Source: Alphaproteobacteria bacterium (lineage in GTDB: Bacteria; Pseudomonadota; Alphaproteobacteria; UBA7887). Taken from it: a stretch of 64,000 nucleotides of DNA. The notes beneath the pieces are model-generated. The model searched no databases and was not told where the DNA came from. It saw nothing but the letters and a program-made list of their open reading frames with translations. Positions 43,191 to 52,072 of this stretch are shown here, one piece after another. Each line of letters opens with the position of its first letter. Position 1 is the first letter of the stretch. A program made the translations under genes and the position numbers. Location of the stretch: assembly GCA_030739735.1 (NCBI GenBank), contig JASLYQ010000017.1:1-64000 (forward strand), in the 5' to 3' direction.

Positions 43191-44183
43191 ATGACAGCGC
43201 TCGCCAATTTCGCAACCTGTGCGCTACATCGCCTACCCGCCGAGATGGCCCACCGGATTGCCGTCAGCGCCCTTGCCGCCGGCCTTGGCCCGCGCGCGGC
43301 AACCGACCCGTCCGCTCTCAGTGTCAAGCTCTGGGGGCTCACCTTCCCCAATCCTATCGGTATCGCCGCCGGCTTCGATAAAGACGCCGAAGCCTATGCT
43401 GGGTTGCTGCGCGCGGGCGCGGGATTCGTGGAAGTCGGCACAGTGACGCCACACCCGCAGGGCGGCAACCCGCGCCCGCGCCTCTTTCGTCTACCCGCCG
43501 ACGGCGCCGTAATCAACCGCATGGGCTTTAACAACCGGGGCATGGCAACGACGGCCCAGCGCCTTGCGAGGCGCGACCGGAGCGCCGGCATCGTCGGCGT
43601 AAATATCGGCCGCAACAAGGACGGCGACGACAGCGACTACAAAACCTGCTTCAAGACCATGGCGCCACTCGCCGACTACATCACCGTTAATGTCTCCTCG
43701 CCCAACACCTTGGGTTTGCGCCAATTACAAGGCCGCGACGCCCTCTCCGCCCTTATCGAATCCCTGCAGGAGGCGCGAACACGCCTCGGCCTGACCCTGC
43801 CGCTGCTGGTCAAGATCGCGCCCGATCTCACCCATGAGCAGCGCCAGGACATCGCCGACGTAGCACTATCGAGCGACCTCGACGGCTTGGTCATCAGCAA
43901 CACCACGATCGCCCGCGCAGATACCCTGCAAAGCCGCGCCCGCAGCGAGAAAGGTGGCCTAAGCGGGCGCCCCCTCATGGCACCCTCAACAGCCCTGCTA
44001 GCAGAAATGCATCAGCTCACCGAAGCCAAGCTCCCCCTCATCGGCACCGGTGGCATCGCCAGCGCCGCAGACGCCCGCGCCAAGATCGCGGCCGGCGCGA
44101 CGCTTGTACAGCTCTATACAGCGCTGACCTATCGGGGTCCCAGACTGATCAGAGAAATCAAGCGAGGGCTGGCAACCGCCTAG
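43191..44183 (+). CDS. pyrD: Dihydroorotate dehydrogenase (quinone)
   Basis: This membrane-associated flavoprotein oxidises dihydroorotate in pyrimidine synthesis and passes electrons to the quinone pool. The 330-residue class 2 enzyme shows an N-terminal quinone-binding helix region, FPNPIGIAAGFDKDAEAYAG, GFVEVGTVTPHPQGGNPRPR, INRMGFNNRGM, NIGRNKDGDD, ITVNVSSPNTLGLRQLQGRD and the final LIGTGGIASAADARAKIAAG. Its stop overlaps the stop of tyrA on the other strand. Confidence 0.96.
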   Translation: MTALANFATCALHRLPAEMAHRIAVSALAAGLGPRAATDPSALSVKLWGLTFPNPIGIAAGFDKDAEAYAGLLRAGAGFVEVGTVTPHPQGGNPRPRLFRLPADGAVINRMGFNNRGMATTAQRLARRDRSAGIVGVNIGRNKDGDDSDYKTCFKTMAPLADYITVNVSSPNTLGLRQLQGRDALSALIESLQEARTRLGLTLPLLVKIAPDLTHEQRQDIADVALSSDLDGLVISNTTIARADTLQSRARSEKGGLSGRPLMAPSTALLAEMHQLTEAKLPLIGTGGIASAADARAKIAAGATLVQLYTALTYRGPRLIREIKRGLATA

Positions 44184-45073
44184 GCCTGCTCCGCCTCTAT
44201 GACGCCGCGGCGTACGGCGCGGGTTTCAGTGAAAAGCTCTTCAAGAAAGTCGCCTTCGCCGCGGCGTATAGCACGTTGTACGCGCGTCAGGTCCTCGTTG
44301 AAGGTGGCCAGCATCTCCAGCACCGCCTCGCGGTTGGCGAGAAAGACGTCCCGCCACATGACCGGATCTGAGGCAGCAATGCGGGTGAAGTCGCGAAAGC
44401 CCCCGGCAGCGTATTTGATCACTTCCTTCTTGGTGCGGTCCTCAAGATCGCTGACCGTGGCTACAATATTATAGGCTATCAGATGGGGAATGTGCGAGGT
44501 GATAGCGAGCACTACGTCGTGATGCTCCGGGTCCATTATATCGACGCGACTACCGATAGCGCGCCACAGCGCCGCGACGCGCTCTATTGCGGCCGCATCG
44601 GTCTCAGGCGTCGGCGTCAGCACGCACCAACGGCCCTCGAAAAGCTCGGCAAAGCCTGCATCGGGCCCGGAATGCTCGGTGCCGGCGATGGGATGGCCGG
44701 GCACAAAACTGACACCATCCGGCAGCAGTGGCTGCACTACTTTGATCACCGAGCCTTTGACTGAGCCCACATCGGTGACGATGACACCGGGCGCAAGACC
44801 CGGCGCGATGGCCGCTGCGACGGAACCACTCGCGCGCACAGGTACGGCGAGGACCACCAGATCGGCGCCACTCGCGCACTCGGCCGCATCGTCGAACACC
44901 ACATCAACGATGCCGAGCTCCGCCGCACGAGCGCGGGTCTCGGCACTGCGCGAGGTTGCCACGACCTCAACCGCCAGGCCATGCGCACGAATGGCGCGGG
45001 CCAGCGAGCTCGCGATAAGACCGATACCGATCAGCGCGACGCGCTGAAACAATGGCTCAGCTGTGTCAGACAT
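44180..45073 (-). CDS. tyrA: Prephenate/arogenate dehydrogenase
   Basis: TyrA makes 4-hydroxyphenylpyruvate or tyrosine precursors. The start at 45073 (MSDTAEPLFQRVALIGIGLI) fits better than the longer frame. The nucleotide loop reads GIGLIASS, so the third Gly of GxGxxG is Ala; this may favour NADP+, an inference. DVGSVKGSVIKVVQPLLPDG, FVPGHPIAGTEHSGPDAGF and ITSHIPHLIAYNIVATVSD follow. The protein has 297 residues. It is 10 bp downstream of the chorismate mutase gene, with no hisC between them. Confidence 0.9.
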   Translation of the reverse strand: MSDTAEPLFQRVALIGIGLIASSLARAIRAHGLAVEVVATSRSAETRARAAELGIVDVVFDDAAECASGADLVVLAVPVRASGSVAAAIAPGLAPGVIVTDVGSVKGSVIKVVQPLLPDGVSFVPGHPIAGTEHSGPDAGFAELFEGRWCVLTPTPETDAAAIERVAALWRAIGSRVDIMDPEHHDVVLAITSHIPHLIAYNIVATVSDLEDRTKKEVIKYAAGGFRDFTRIAASDPVMWRDVFLANREAVLEMLATFNEDLTRVQRAIRRGEGDFLEELFTETRAVRRGVIEAEQA

Positions 45074-45083
45074 CACGCCTCGG

Positions 45084-45938
45084 CTATGACACAGGCCGGG
45101 CATAGGCGCCTAGAACGACAGCGCGCACGACAGCTTCACCGGCATGGTTGCGATAGGCTTCGAGGCGGCGATCGTCGCGCGCTAGGAAGCCCTCGACCGA
45201 GACCAGATACATGGCATACCCCTCTTTCTCGGGATCTTGCCAAGCGGCCATCCAGTGGACATCGAGACCGCTTTCTGCAAGACCTGTGAACACCTGGTCG
45301 CGACTAATGTCGGCAACGCGCTCTATGCCGACTAGGCTGACATCGTCCTCGGTCTCCTCTGGCTCGATCATGGCGACGGCAAAGGCTACCGGCAGATCAC
45401 CTTCTCCCATCCTCTCGTAAAAGGGAAGCCGAGCAATGATCTTTGGCGCACCCTCACCATCGACAACCAGAGCCCGCCACCAGGGGTCGGACTCCTCACC
45501 TTCAGGCACTGGTAAAATGCCAACAGAAATATTGCCATTCCTAATATCCGAGACAATCTGGCTCACCGCTGAGTATTTGTGCAGCGGCGTGCCGACACCG
45601 AATTGATCCTGTGCCAGTCCGCAATATATATCGAGACCCTCTGGCGCAAAGGTGGCAATACTAAAATCACCTTGCAATGCTACTTGAGCTGAGAGCAGCT
45701 CACGCCAGATACGAACCAGCACCGGCCGCGGGAAGGGGCCGGAATGCCGCGCGAGAAGACGCCGTAGAATAGCCGCCTCGCGACCTGGCCTGAGCGCAAG
45801 CGTTACTACCTCGGAACGCCGCTTGAGAGCACCAACCTCGGATACGATATCTGTCCGGCGCATCAAGAGATCGTGAATCTGGTCGTCAATCCGATCAATC
45901 TCACGGCGTAGATTGTCGAGCGGTTGGTCCTTGGCCAT
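45084..45938 (-). CDS. Chorismate mutase (AroQ) fused to a prephenate-dehydratase-like domain
   Basis: The start at 45938 (MAKDQPLDNLRREIDRIDDQ) gives 284 residues. The first roughly 90 form an AroQ domain (LRREIDRIDDQIHDLLMRRT, then VGALKRR and the AILRRLLARHSG helix). The rest resembles a prephenate dehydratase fold (ATFAPEGLDIYCGLAQDQFG, VSDIRNGNISVGILPVPEGE) but I do not see the catalytic Thr-Arg-Phe motif. The second domain may be regulatory. It is in an operon with tyrA. Confidence 0.8.
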   Translation of the reverse strand: MAKDQPLDNLRREIDRIDDQIHDLLMRRTDIVSEVGALKRRSEVVTLALRPGREAAILRRLLARHSGPFPRPVLVRIWRELLSAQVALQGDFSIATFAPEGLDIYCGLAQDQFGVGTPLHKYSAVSQIVSDIRNGNISVGILPVPEGEESDPWWRALVVDGEGAPKIIARLPFYERMGEGDLPVAFAVAMIEPEETEDDVSLVGIERVADISRDQVFTGLAESGLDVHWMAAWQDPEKEGYAMYLVSVEGFLARDDRRLEAYRNHAGEAVVRAVVLGAYARPVS

Positions 45939-46105
45939 GCCTAGTTCGAATGTGCTGTTTTGTGGGAGATCGTGGCGCCAAGTGTACAAGGACACCGGCG
46001 CGGGGAAAAGGGAAACCGCACATGCAAGGCAATCAAAGAAAGCGTTGACAGAGGCGCGGCGACGCTCCTACCAATGCGGTGTCCCTACGCTAAAGAGTCA
46101 ATCCG

Positions 46106-47290
46106 ATGGGCCAGCCTGAGACGTTCGAGGCCCGGGTGGCCATGCACCCGGGTGGCGCAGTCGAGCATCACCCCGCCGTCATTCTCGGCGAGAACAAGCC
46201 GTTGCGCCTCGCCAGCGGCGCAGAGCTTGGCCCCTTTACGGTTGCCTATCAGACTTGTGGCACGCTCAATGCGGACCGCAACAATGTGGTATTGGTATGC
46301 CATGCCCTGACTGGGGACCAATACATGGTCGGTACCCACCCCATCACCGGACGCCCCGGCTGGTGGCAGGACATGATCGGCCCGAGTAAGCCTTTGGACA
46401 CCTCACGATATTTCATCATCTGCGCCAACGTGCTCGGCGGCTGTATGGGCACGACAGGTCCCGCCGACATCCATCCCAAGAGCGGCAAGCCCTATGGCAT
46501 GCGCTTTCCCCTGATCACCATCGGGGACATGGTAGAGGCGCAGGCGATGTTACTTGACCACCTGGAGATCGATAGCGTGCTTGCCGTGGTCGGCGGCTCC
46601 ATGGGCGCCATGCAAGCGCTGGAGTGGGCACATCGCTATCCGGAGCGCGTCTACGCCTCGGTGCCCGTCGCCGGGTCGGCGCGACACACCGCCCAGAACA
46701 TTGCCTTCAACGAAGTCGGACGACAGGCGATCATCTCCGACCCCAACTGGCATGACGGTGATTACTCAGCCCGTGGCACGCGCCCGGCACAAGGCCTAGC
46801 CGTGGCGCGCATGGCCGCCCATATCACCTATCTCTCCGACGAGGCCCTGCATCGCAAGTTCGGCCGTGGTCTGCAGGATCGCGACCAGGTCACCTACGGT
46901 TTCGAGGCGGATTTCCAGGTCGAGAGCTATCTGCGCCATCAGGGTCGCACATTCGTCGAGCGCTTCGATGCCAACTCCTATCTCTACATCACGCGGGCGA
47001 TGGACTATTTTGACCTGACGGCGGAGCACGACGGCTCTCTGCAGGCGGCCTTCACGGATACGCCGGTGCGCTTTTGCCTGATCTCATTTACCAGCGACTG
47101 GTTGTTCCCCACCGCGGAAAGCCGGGCCGTGGTGCACGCGCTGAATGCCAACGCCGCCAATGTCAGCTTCGTCGAGATCGACACCGACAAGGGACATGAC
47201 AGCTTCCTTCTGGATGTGCCGGAATTTCATACCATCCTGGCCGGCTTTCTCGACGGCGTTGCGGTCCAACGCGGGCTCGTGCGGCGGTGA
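46106..47290 (+). CDS. metX: Homoserine O-acetyltransferase
   Basis: MetX activates homoserine for methionine synthesis. The 394-residue alpha/beta hydrolase has a [11 protein letters not shown] nucleophile elbow, [35 protein letters not shown], and a C-terminal [20 protein letters not shown] with the Asp-His pair ([12 protein letters not shown]). The ATG at 46106 lies behind an AAAGAG-type sequence. metW overlaps its end by 4 bp. The upstream leader shows no clear SAM-II riboswitch. Confidence 0.95.
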   Translation: MGQPETFEARVAMHPGGAVEHHPAVILGENKPLRLASGAELGPFTVAYQTCGTLNADRNNVVLVCHALTGDQYMVGTHPITGRPGWWQDMIGPSKPLDTSRYFIICANVLGGCMGTTGPADIHPKSGKPYGMRFPLITIGDMVEAQAMLLDHLEIDSVLAVVGGSMGAMQALEWAHRYPERVYASVPVAGSARHTAQNIAFNEVGRQAIISDPNWHDGDYSARGTRPAQGLAVARMAAHITYLSDEALHRKFGRGLQDRDQVTYGFEADFQVESYLRHQGRTFVERFDANSYLYITRAMDYFDLTAEHDGSLQAAFTDTPVRFCLISFTSDWLFPTAESRAVVHALNANAANVSFVEIDTDKGHDSFLLDVPEFHTILAGFLDGVAVQRGLVRR

Positions 47291-47937
47291 ACAACCAGAC
47301 GCCGGTGACCGCGGCGGCCCGGGCAGCGCCAATTCGTGTGGACTTACAGCTCATTGCCGACATGGTCGAGCCGGGCTGTCGCCTGCTCGACGTCGGCTGC
47401 GGCGACGGTGCGCTGCTGCGCCATTTGGTGCAGAACAAGAGCGTCGACGGCCGCGGCATCGAGATCAGCCGCGAAGGAGTGAACGCCTGCGTGCGCGAGG
47501 GTTTATCAGTAATCCAGGGGGATGCGGACACCGACCTCGCGGACTATCCCGACGATGCCTTCGACATGGTGGTCCTGAGTCAGACCCTGCAAGCCACGCA
47601 CAACCCGCGGCTGGTCCTGTTGCAGCTGTTGCGCATCGGCCATCAGGCCATCGTCTCTTTCCCCAATTTTGCCTATTGGAACTGCCGTTTACAGCTGGCC
47701 TTCGGCGGACGCATGCCGGTAACAGAGAGCCTCAACAATCCATGGTACACGACGCCCAATATCCACTTCTGCACCATTCGTGATTTTACGCGCCTGTGCC
47801 GCGACGAAGCCATCATCGTAGAGCGCAGCTATGGGTTGAAGAATGACGGCTCGAAAGGTGGATTTTCAGGAGACGGCCTGTTCGCCAACGTGCTCGGCGA
47901 ACAAGGGGTCTTTCTGCTAAAACGGGAACCTCTCTAA
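47287..47937 (+). CDS. metW: MetW methyltransferase-like protein
   Basis: MetW is a SAM-binding protein paired with MetX. The 216-residue sequence has the SAM loop [15 protein letters not shown] and family blocks [61 protein letters not shown]-like and [19 protein letters not shown]. Start is GTG at 47287, overlapping the metX stop. The pair is very common in alphaproteobacteria. Confidence 0.95.
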   Translation: MNNQTPVTAAARAAPIRVDLQLIADMVEPGCRLLDVGCGDGALLRHLVQNKSVDGRGIEISREGVNACVREGLSVIQGDADTDLADYPDDAFDMVVLSQTLQATHNPRLVLLQLLRIGHQAIVSFPNFAYWNCRLQLAFGGRMPVTESLNNPWYTTPNIHFCTIRDFTRLCRDEAIIVERSYGLKNDGSKGGFSGDGLFANVLGEQGVFLLKREPL

Positions 47938-47939
47938 AA

Positions 47940-48420
47940 CATATTTTGATGATGCGCGACTGCTGAAATCGAGCTTGTCGCCCACGCTTTCTGAGAGCTT
48001 CCAGCTAATGCTCAAACCGATCCCGGCGCATGCGATCTTGGATATCTCCATACCGAGCCGCGAGAAAGGCTCGCCAATCCACCGGTATTCTCTGGCCAAT
48101 ATCGGCAATCTCTGTCCACAAGACCTGCCCGTTATTGAACGAGGCGCCAACCCTGACCCTGCCACCCGACCAATATACTTGACGGCATCGGATAGCAGGT
48201 TGAGCAGTACTTACTTCAGATAATTCATACAGGCCCTGACCAAACTATCCTCTGAGAACTCATCATTAACAGTTAGGGTTTCTCATTATGGTGAGCAGGA
48301 GCTTGCACGGGTACCAGATACCCCCCCAGAGTTTGCGTGGATTCAATATCGATCAGAGACATATCGAGCTGACCGGTCTCTATCTTCGACAAAACCAAAA
48401 CGTCATTGACCAGTGCTAAA
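47940..48420 (-). pseudogene. Sensor histidine kinase relic 2
   Basis: Reading down the minus strand from 48420 gives HLLALVNDVLVLSKIETGQL followed by DMSLIDIE, the HisKA end. Then comes VLLNLLSDAVKYIGR, which is the N-box. EPFSRLGMEISKIACAGIGL SISWKL is a damaged F/G box and GDKLDFSSRA the end. Frames shift between segments and an early stop follows the N-box. The sensor part and phospho-His are missing. It resembles the relic at 17970-18359. Confidence 0.8.
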
Positions 48421-48435
48421 AGATGCTAGCCGACG

Positions 48436-48462
48436 AGAAAAACCCACTCAACATGGGTTCTC
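48436..48462 (-). terminator. Rho-independent terminator of the downstream-reading methyltransferase
   Basis: On the minus strand AACCCA pairs with TGGGTT across a 7-nt loop (TGTTGAG), followed by TTTCTC. It lies 45 bp beyond the methyltransferase stop. Confidence 0.7.
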
Positions 48463-48506
48463 TGCTCGTCTTTCGACGGTTGATCCGGGTAGTTCCACGG
48501 CAGAGA

Positions 48507-49229
48507 TCACTTTCCAAATACTACCGGGCTCGTCTTGGGGTGACGGCCACGAGTTTCGGCCCGCAGAGTGGTGCCGACATAGACCTGTTTCTCGACCTCG
48601 GAGACAAGCACGCCCGAGAAGGGCCGTGCCCAACGCTCACCCAGGTGCTCCCAGGCCGGAGCCAGGCGCAACAGGGCGCGGCGCCGGCTGGGCGGAACGT
48701 AGAGCGCGGGCGCATTGCGGATCGGCAGGAAGAGATTGTCCGTCAACACGCGGTCGAGTTGAGGCTGGCTGTAAGGGCGGCCGGCGCCAAACGGCGTACG
48801 CTCGAAGCGCGCCCACAAGCCGCGCCGGTTGGGCACTACCACCAGCAGCCGCCCGCCGCCGGCCAGCACGCGCCACACCTCTCGCAGCAACCGCCGCAGG
48901 TCTTCCGAATGTTCCACAGCGTGGATCAACAATATACGGTCAATCGAGGTGTCGGGCAGTGGCAGAGCCGCCTCTTCGCACAAACCCACCAACCCCGGCT
49001 CACCGACCGGCCACGGTGACGCTCCCTGGCGCTCTGGCATCAGGGCGACAACCCGCTCAGCCTGCTCCATGAAGGGTCGCAAGTACGGCGTGCCATAGCC
49101 CATCGCCAGCACCCGCATACCCGCAAGATCCGGCCACAACAGCCGCAGCCGCCGCCGGATCAGCCGCCGCGCCACCTGCCCCAGCCGCGAGCAGTAAAAC
49201 TGCCTAAGTTCGGAAACGTCATGCCACAT
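48507..49229 (-). CDS. SAM-dependent methyltransferase (class I)
   Basis: The 240-residue protein has a Rossmann-like core. MRVLAMGYGTPYLRPFMEQA is a divergent SAM loop (GYGTPY in place of GxGxG). LPLPDTSIDRILLIHAVEHS and LREVWRVLAGGGRLLVVVPN are typical post-motif blocks. No substrate is evident. A Rho-independent terminator follows it. The ATG at 49229 begins MWHDVSELRQFYCSRLGQVA. It is independent of the AhpD gene upstream. Confidence 0.85.
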   Translation of the reverse strand: MWHDVSELRQFYCSRLGQVARRLIRRRLRLLWPDLAGMRVLAMGYGTPYLRPFMEQAERVVALMPERQGASPWPVGEPGLVGLCEEAALPLPDTSIDRILLIHAVEHSEDLRRLLREVWRVLAGGGRLLVVVPNRRGLWARFERTPFGAGRPYSQPQLDRVLTDNLFLPIRNAPALYVPPSRRRALLRLAPAWEHLGERWARPFSGVLVSEVEKQVYVGTTLRAETRGRHPKTSPVVFGK

Positions 49230-49413
49230 GGAGCAAAACTAGAACACCCGCCACCCTACCGACGAGAAAAATCCGGAATCCCAATCGGCGAGAGACGCAT
49301 CGAGGCCCTGCTCCCAGACGCGCTGAAAGGTGCCCACCTGCGCCTCAGTCCATTCGACAAGGCGATATCGACGAGATCGCGTAAGATCGGATTGCCGCCT
49401 TGCCGGTCGTGCC
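49230..49413. other. Short non-coding or remnant stretch
   Basis: About 180 bp between two minus-strand genes. A frame with TEAQVGTFQRVWEQGLDASL has some protein-like character but no start or family match. Nothing else is seen. Confidence 0.3.
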
Positions 49414-49815
49414 TCACGGCGTCTTGTGATAAACGTCGTCGACCTCAACCTGGTAGCCGTTGGCGAGCCGATTGGTCTGGTTGAACATGCCGACCACAGC
49501 CAAAAGCTCGCCCAGCATTTCATCATCCATGCCAAGCTTACGGGCAACAGCGGTGTGGGAGGCGATGCAGTATTCGCAGCCGTTGGTGGCGCTGACAGCA
49601 ACCGCAATCATCTCTTTGGTCAGGCGGTCGAGGCGACCGTCGACCATCACCGCCTCGATGCCGCGCCAGATGCGCTCCAGCGTTGGCGGGTGAGTCGCCA
49701 GCGTCTTCCAGATATTGGGCACGAAGTTTATGCCGCGCCTCTCCATGATCTCGTCATAGAGCGCGCGCACCGCCTCGCTCGCGTCGTCATATTCCACCAT
49801 CGTCACGGTCGGCAT
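49414..49815 (-). CDS. AhpD-like/carboxymuconolactone decarboxylase-family protein
   Basis: The 133-residue helical protein has the redox motif ATNGCEYCIASHTAVARKLG, with CxxC and His, as in AhpD peroxidase-type members. It is probably a peroxidase or reductant helper in the cytoplasm. The start MPTVTMVEYDDASEAVRALY follows a GGAGGAG-like sequence (GGAGGAGATCCGC). It sits 31 bp from the phbB stop and in the same direction. Confidence 0.9.
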   Translation of the reverse strand: MPTVTMVEYDDASEAVRALYDEIMERRGINFVPNIWKTLATHPPTLERIWRGIEAVMVDGRLDRLTKEMIAVAVSATNGCEYCIASHTAVARKLGMDDEMLGELLAVVGMFNQTNRLANGYQVEVDDVYHKTP

Positions 49816-49846
49816 GCGGATCTCCTCCTATGCTGCGAGGAGCAGC

Positions 49847-50572
49847 CTAGTACATATGCTGGCCACCGTTGATCGATAAAGTGGAGCCGGTAATGAAACC
49901 GGCGTGGTCGGCGGCCAGGAAGAGCACGCCGCGAGCGATCTCCTCGGCCTTACCGAGGCGACCGACGGGTATGCGGGCGACGATCTTCTCCAGCACCGTC
50001 TCGGGCACGGCAGCGACCATATCCGTATCGATATAGCCTGGCGCGATGGCGTTTACTGTGATGCCCTTTCCGGCACCTTCCTGGGCCAACGCTTTGGTGA
50101 AGCCATGGATGCCTGACTTGGCGGCGGCATAGTTGACCTGACCGTATTGGCCCGCCTGGCCGTTAATCGATCCTATATTGACGATGCGGCCGAAGCCTCT
50201 GGCGCGCATGGAATCGATGACCGCGTGGCTCATGTTGAAGCAGGAGCCGAGATTGGTATCGATCACTGCCTGCCACTGGTCAGGGCCCATCTTGTGCACG
50301 GTGGCGTCGCGGGTAATCCCGGCGTTGTTAACGAGCACCTCGACCGGGCCAAGCTCTTCCGTCACATTGGCGACGCCGACCTCGCAGGCTGCAAAGTCGG
50401 CAACGTCCCAGCGATAGACCACGACGCCATTGGCCTCGGCAAAGGCCTGGGCGCGCTCATCGTTGGACAGGTAGACTGCGGCCACATGATAGCCTGAGTC
50501 CCGAAGCATGATCGAAATAGCGGCGCCGATGCCCCGCGTGCCGCCGGTTACGATCGCAACCCGTTCCGTCAT
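49847..50572 (-). CDS. phbB: Acetoacetyl-CoA reductase (PhbB)
   Basis: This NADPH-dependent SDR makes (R)-3-hydroxybutyryl-CoA for polyhydroxybutyrate. The 241-residue protein has the nucleotide loop VTGGTRGIGAAISIML, NNAGITRDATVHKM, the catalytic Ser/Tyr/Lys in IGSINGQAGQYGQVNYAAAK and the C-terminal TGSTLSINGGQHMY, all diagnostic. The start is 46 bp downstream of a TGC-rich palindrome that could be a PhaR operator. The PhaC-like gene lies upstream in the same direction. Confidence 0.95.
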   Translation of the reverse strand: MTERVAIVTGGTRGIGAAISIMLRDSGYHVAAVYLSNDERAQAFAEANGVVVYRWDVADFAACEVGVANVTEELGPVEVLVNNAGITRDATVHKMGPDQWQAVIDTNLGSCFNMSHAVIDSMRARGFGRIVNIGSINGQAGQYGQVNYAAAKSGIHGFTKALAQEGAGKGITVNAIAPGYIDTDMVAAVPETVLEKIVARIPVGRLGKAEEIARGVLFLAADHAGFITGSTLSINGGQHMY

Positions 50573-50617
50573 CGCAGCCTCCCTCGCCGCATTTGTGAAA
50601 TGAATAGCGCCTGTTTA

Positions 50618-50632
50618 TGTTGCGTTGCAACA
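50618..50632. promoter_or_regulatory. Possible PhaR-type operator (TGTTGC-GTT-GCAACA)
   Basis: A perfect 6-bp inverted repeat with a 3-bp spacer lies 46 bp before the phbB start. PhaR repressors bind TGC-rich palindromes with a YTGC-N3-GCAR-like core, and this fits (TTGC-GTT-GCAA). phaR itself is 1.4 kb away. The identification is inference. Confidence 0.45.
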
Positions 50633-50643
50633 AAAGACAACCG

Positions 50644-51849
50644 CTAAGTTGCCACCCCCTCGATCCAGTCGGCCAGAGGACGCCAGCAGGCGGCCTCGGC
50701 GCAGCTGCCGACGACCATGCCGATATGGCCCACCGGAACGCGCTGGCAGGCGGCGCCGGCGATAGCGTTGGCAAGTGCCGAAGCGGAGGCTGCAGGCACG
50801 ATGCGGTCGCGTTCCGGGATCAGCGCCAGGCAGGGCAGTTGCAAGGCGGTAGGCCGCACCGGCGCTCCGTCAATACACCATTGCTCGCGTGCCGGCGTGT
50901 TCTCGCCGTACCAGCCGAGCAGACATTCGCGCGCCACCGGCGCTGCCAGCGGCACGCCGTCATTGAGCCAGTCCTCTATCTGAACAAAGCGCAGTGCAGC
51001 GTCGCTGTGGGAATCGAGACCGGCAAAGGCACGGAATTTATCCGCGACCTGCATAGGCTGTAGCGCCGCAAAGCAGGCCTGCAGGGCATCGACCGATAAG
51101 GTCTGGGCCGCAGCAAGTTGAGCTTCGAGCAATGGTCCAAGGGCACGCAAGGCGCCCCCACCGGCAGCATCGGCAAAGAAGTCCCAGGGTGTCGCCAGCA
51201 AGGCGAGTCCGGCCACGAGCTCAGGCCGTCTTTCGGCGGCAGCGACAGCAAGAGTGCCGCCCATGCAATAGCCCACCACGGGGACCGGGCCGACCGCTGC
51301 GGCCGCCTTGAGCGCCGGACACAAGCGCTGCACAATATAATCACTCAGGTCGAACGCCTGCTCAGTGCCCCGTGGCTCGCCCCAATCCAGCAAGAGCGGC
51401 CGCAGGCGGCGCGATGCCAAGTAGGCAGTGAGACTGTTCTTCGGCGCCAGATCAAGCACATAGGCCTTATTGACCAGCGACGGCACGAGAAGGACCCGTG
51501 CACCCGTGCCGCTTGGCGCCATGTCGAGCAGGCGCACGTTACCCTCCTGCCAGAGGACGGGCATATCCACCGCCTTGCGCCGATAGGGATGCGCCCAATA
51601 GGCTTCGATACCGGCAAGAAAATCAGTGTGACGCGCGGCAACCTCATTGGCAAGCGCTGCGCTCAGCTTTGCGGCATCGGCGGCGAGCAAGCTGTCGCAG
51701 AGGGTGGCAGCCTCGCCTGCCAGGGCCGGCGCCCACAGCATAGCACCGCTGCGCGCGGCACCGAGACCGGCCAGGGCCCCGAGCCAGACAGCGCTAGCGG
51801 CGCCGAGGTGCGCTGAGAGCGGCCGCGGGCCGATCCTTGCCGTCGCCAT
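50644..51849 (-). CDS. PhaC-like alpha/beta hydrolase (PHA synthase-type)
   Basis: The start at 51849 (MATARIGPRPLSAHLGAASA) gives 401 residues. The catalytic box GYCMGGTLAVAAAERRPE uses Cys in place of Ser, as in PHA synthases. The remaining triad is ERDRIVPA and VGHIGMVVG. It is shorter than class I PhaC, without the usual long N-terminal domain, though the lid and LPFLNVWSDE-like regions are less clear. It may be a PHA synthase or a PhaC-related hydrolase. The phbB and phaR neighbours favour a PHA role. Confidence 0.85.
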   Translation of the reverse strand: MATARIGPRPLSAHLGAASAVWLGALAGLGAARSGAMLWAPALAGEAATLCDSLLAADAAKLSAALANEVAARHTDFLAGIEAYWAHPYRRKAVDMPVLWQEGNVRLLDMAPSGTGARVLLVPSLVNKAYVLDLAPKNSLTAYLASRRLRPLLLDWGEPRGTEQAFDLSDYIVQRLCPALKAAAAVGPVPVVGYCMGGTLAVAAAERRPELVAGLALLATPWDFFADAAGGGALRALGPLLEAQLAAAQTLSVDALQACFAALQPMQVADKFRAFAGLDSHSDAALRFVQIEDWLNDGVPLAAPVARECLLGWYGENTPAREQWCIDGAPVRPTALQLPCLALIPERDRIVPAASASALANAIAGAACQRVPVGHIGMVVGSCAEAACWRPLADWIEGVAT

Positions 51850-51967
51850 GTCCCGCCCCATCGTCGCCGAGCTGCACCGCCGCCGCCGCTATCGTGGCCT
51901 CGGCCTGAGCCTGCCAGAGCTCGAGAAACCGCACCGCTAGGGCGCGCATATCGGGGTCTGCGTCCAT
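51794..51967 (-). CDS. Small helical ORF overlapping the PhaC-like start
   Basis: From ATG 51967 a 57-residue frame reads MDADPDMRALAVRFLELWQA and continues with QAEATIAAAAVQLG. The LELWQAQ helix resembles the N-terminus of PhaE/PhaM-like or PhaC helper proteins (LARRYLELWQ). The C-terminal half overlaps the PhaC-like gene by 56 bp in another frame and is basic. It may be a true short subunit or a chance frame. Confidence 0.5.
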   Translation of the reverse strand: MDADPDMRALAVRFLELWQAQAEATIAAAAVQLGDDGAGHGDGKDRPAAALSAPRRR

Positions 51968-52072
51968 GGCACCACTATAAAGCGCGCGGGCCCAAGGAGG
52001 CCATGCTTTCCGCACTGCAACAATTTCGATATAGTCGCCGCGAGCGAGCGACAAGCAAGGAGATGCCTGGGC

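Noticed and set aside
45996-46105. A SAM-II riboswitch before metX
   Set aside because: A TCGTGG and a CTAAAGAG stretch are present, but the matching CCACG partner and the pseudoknot core are not seen.
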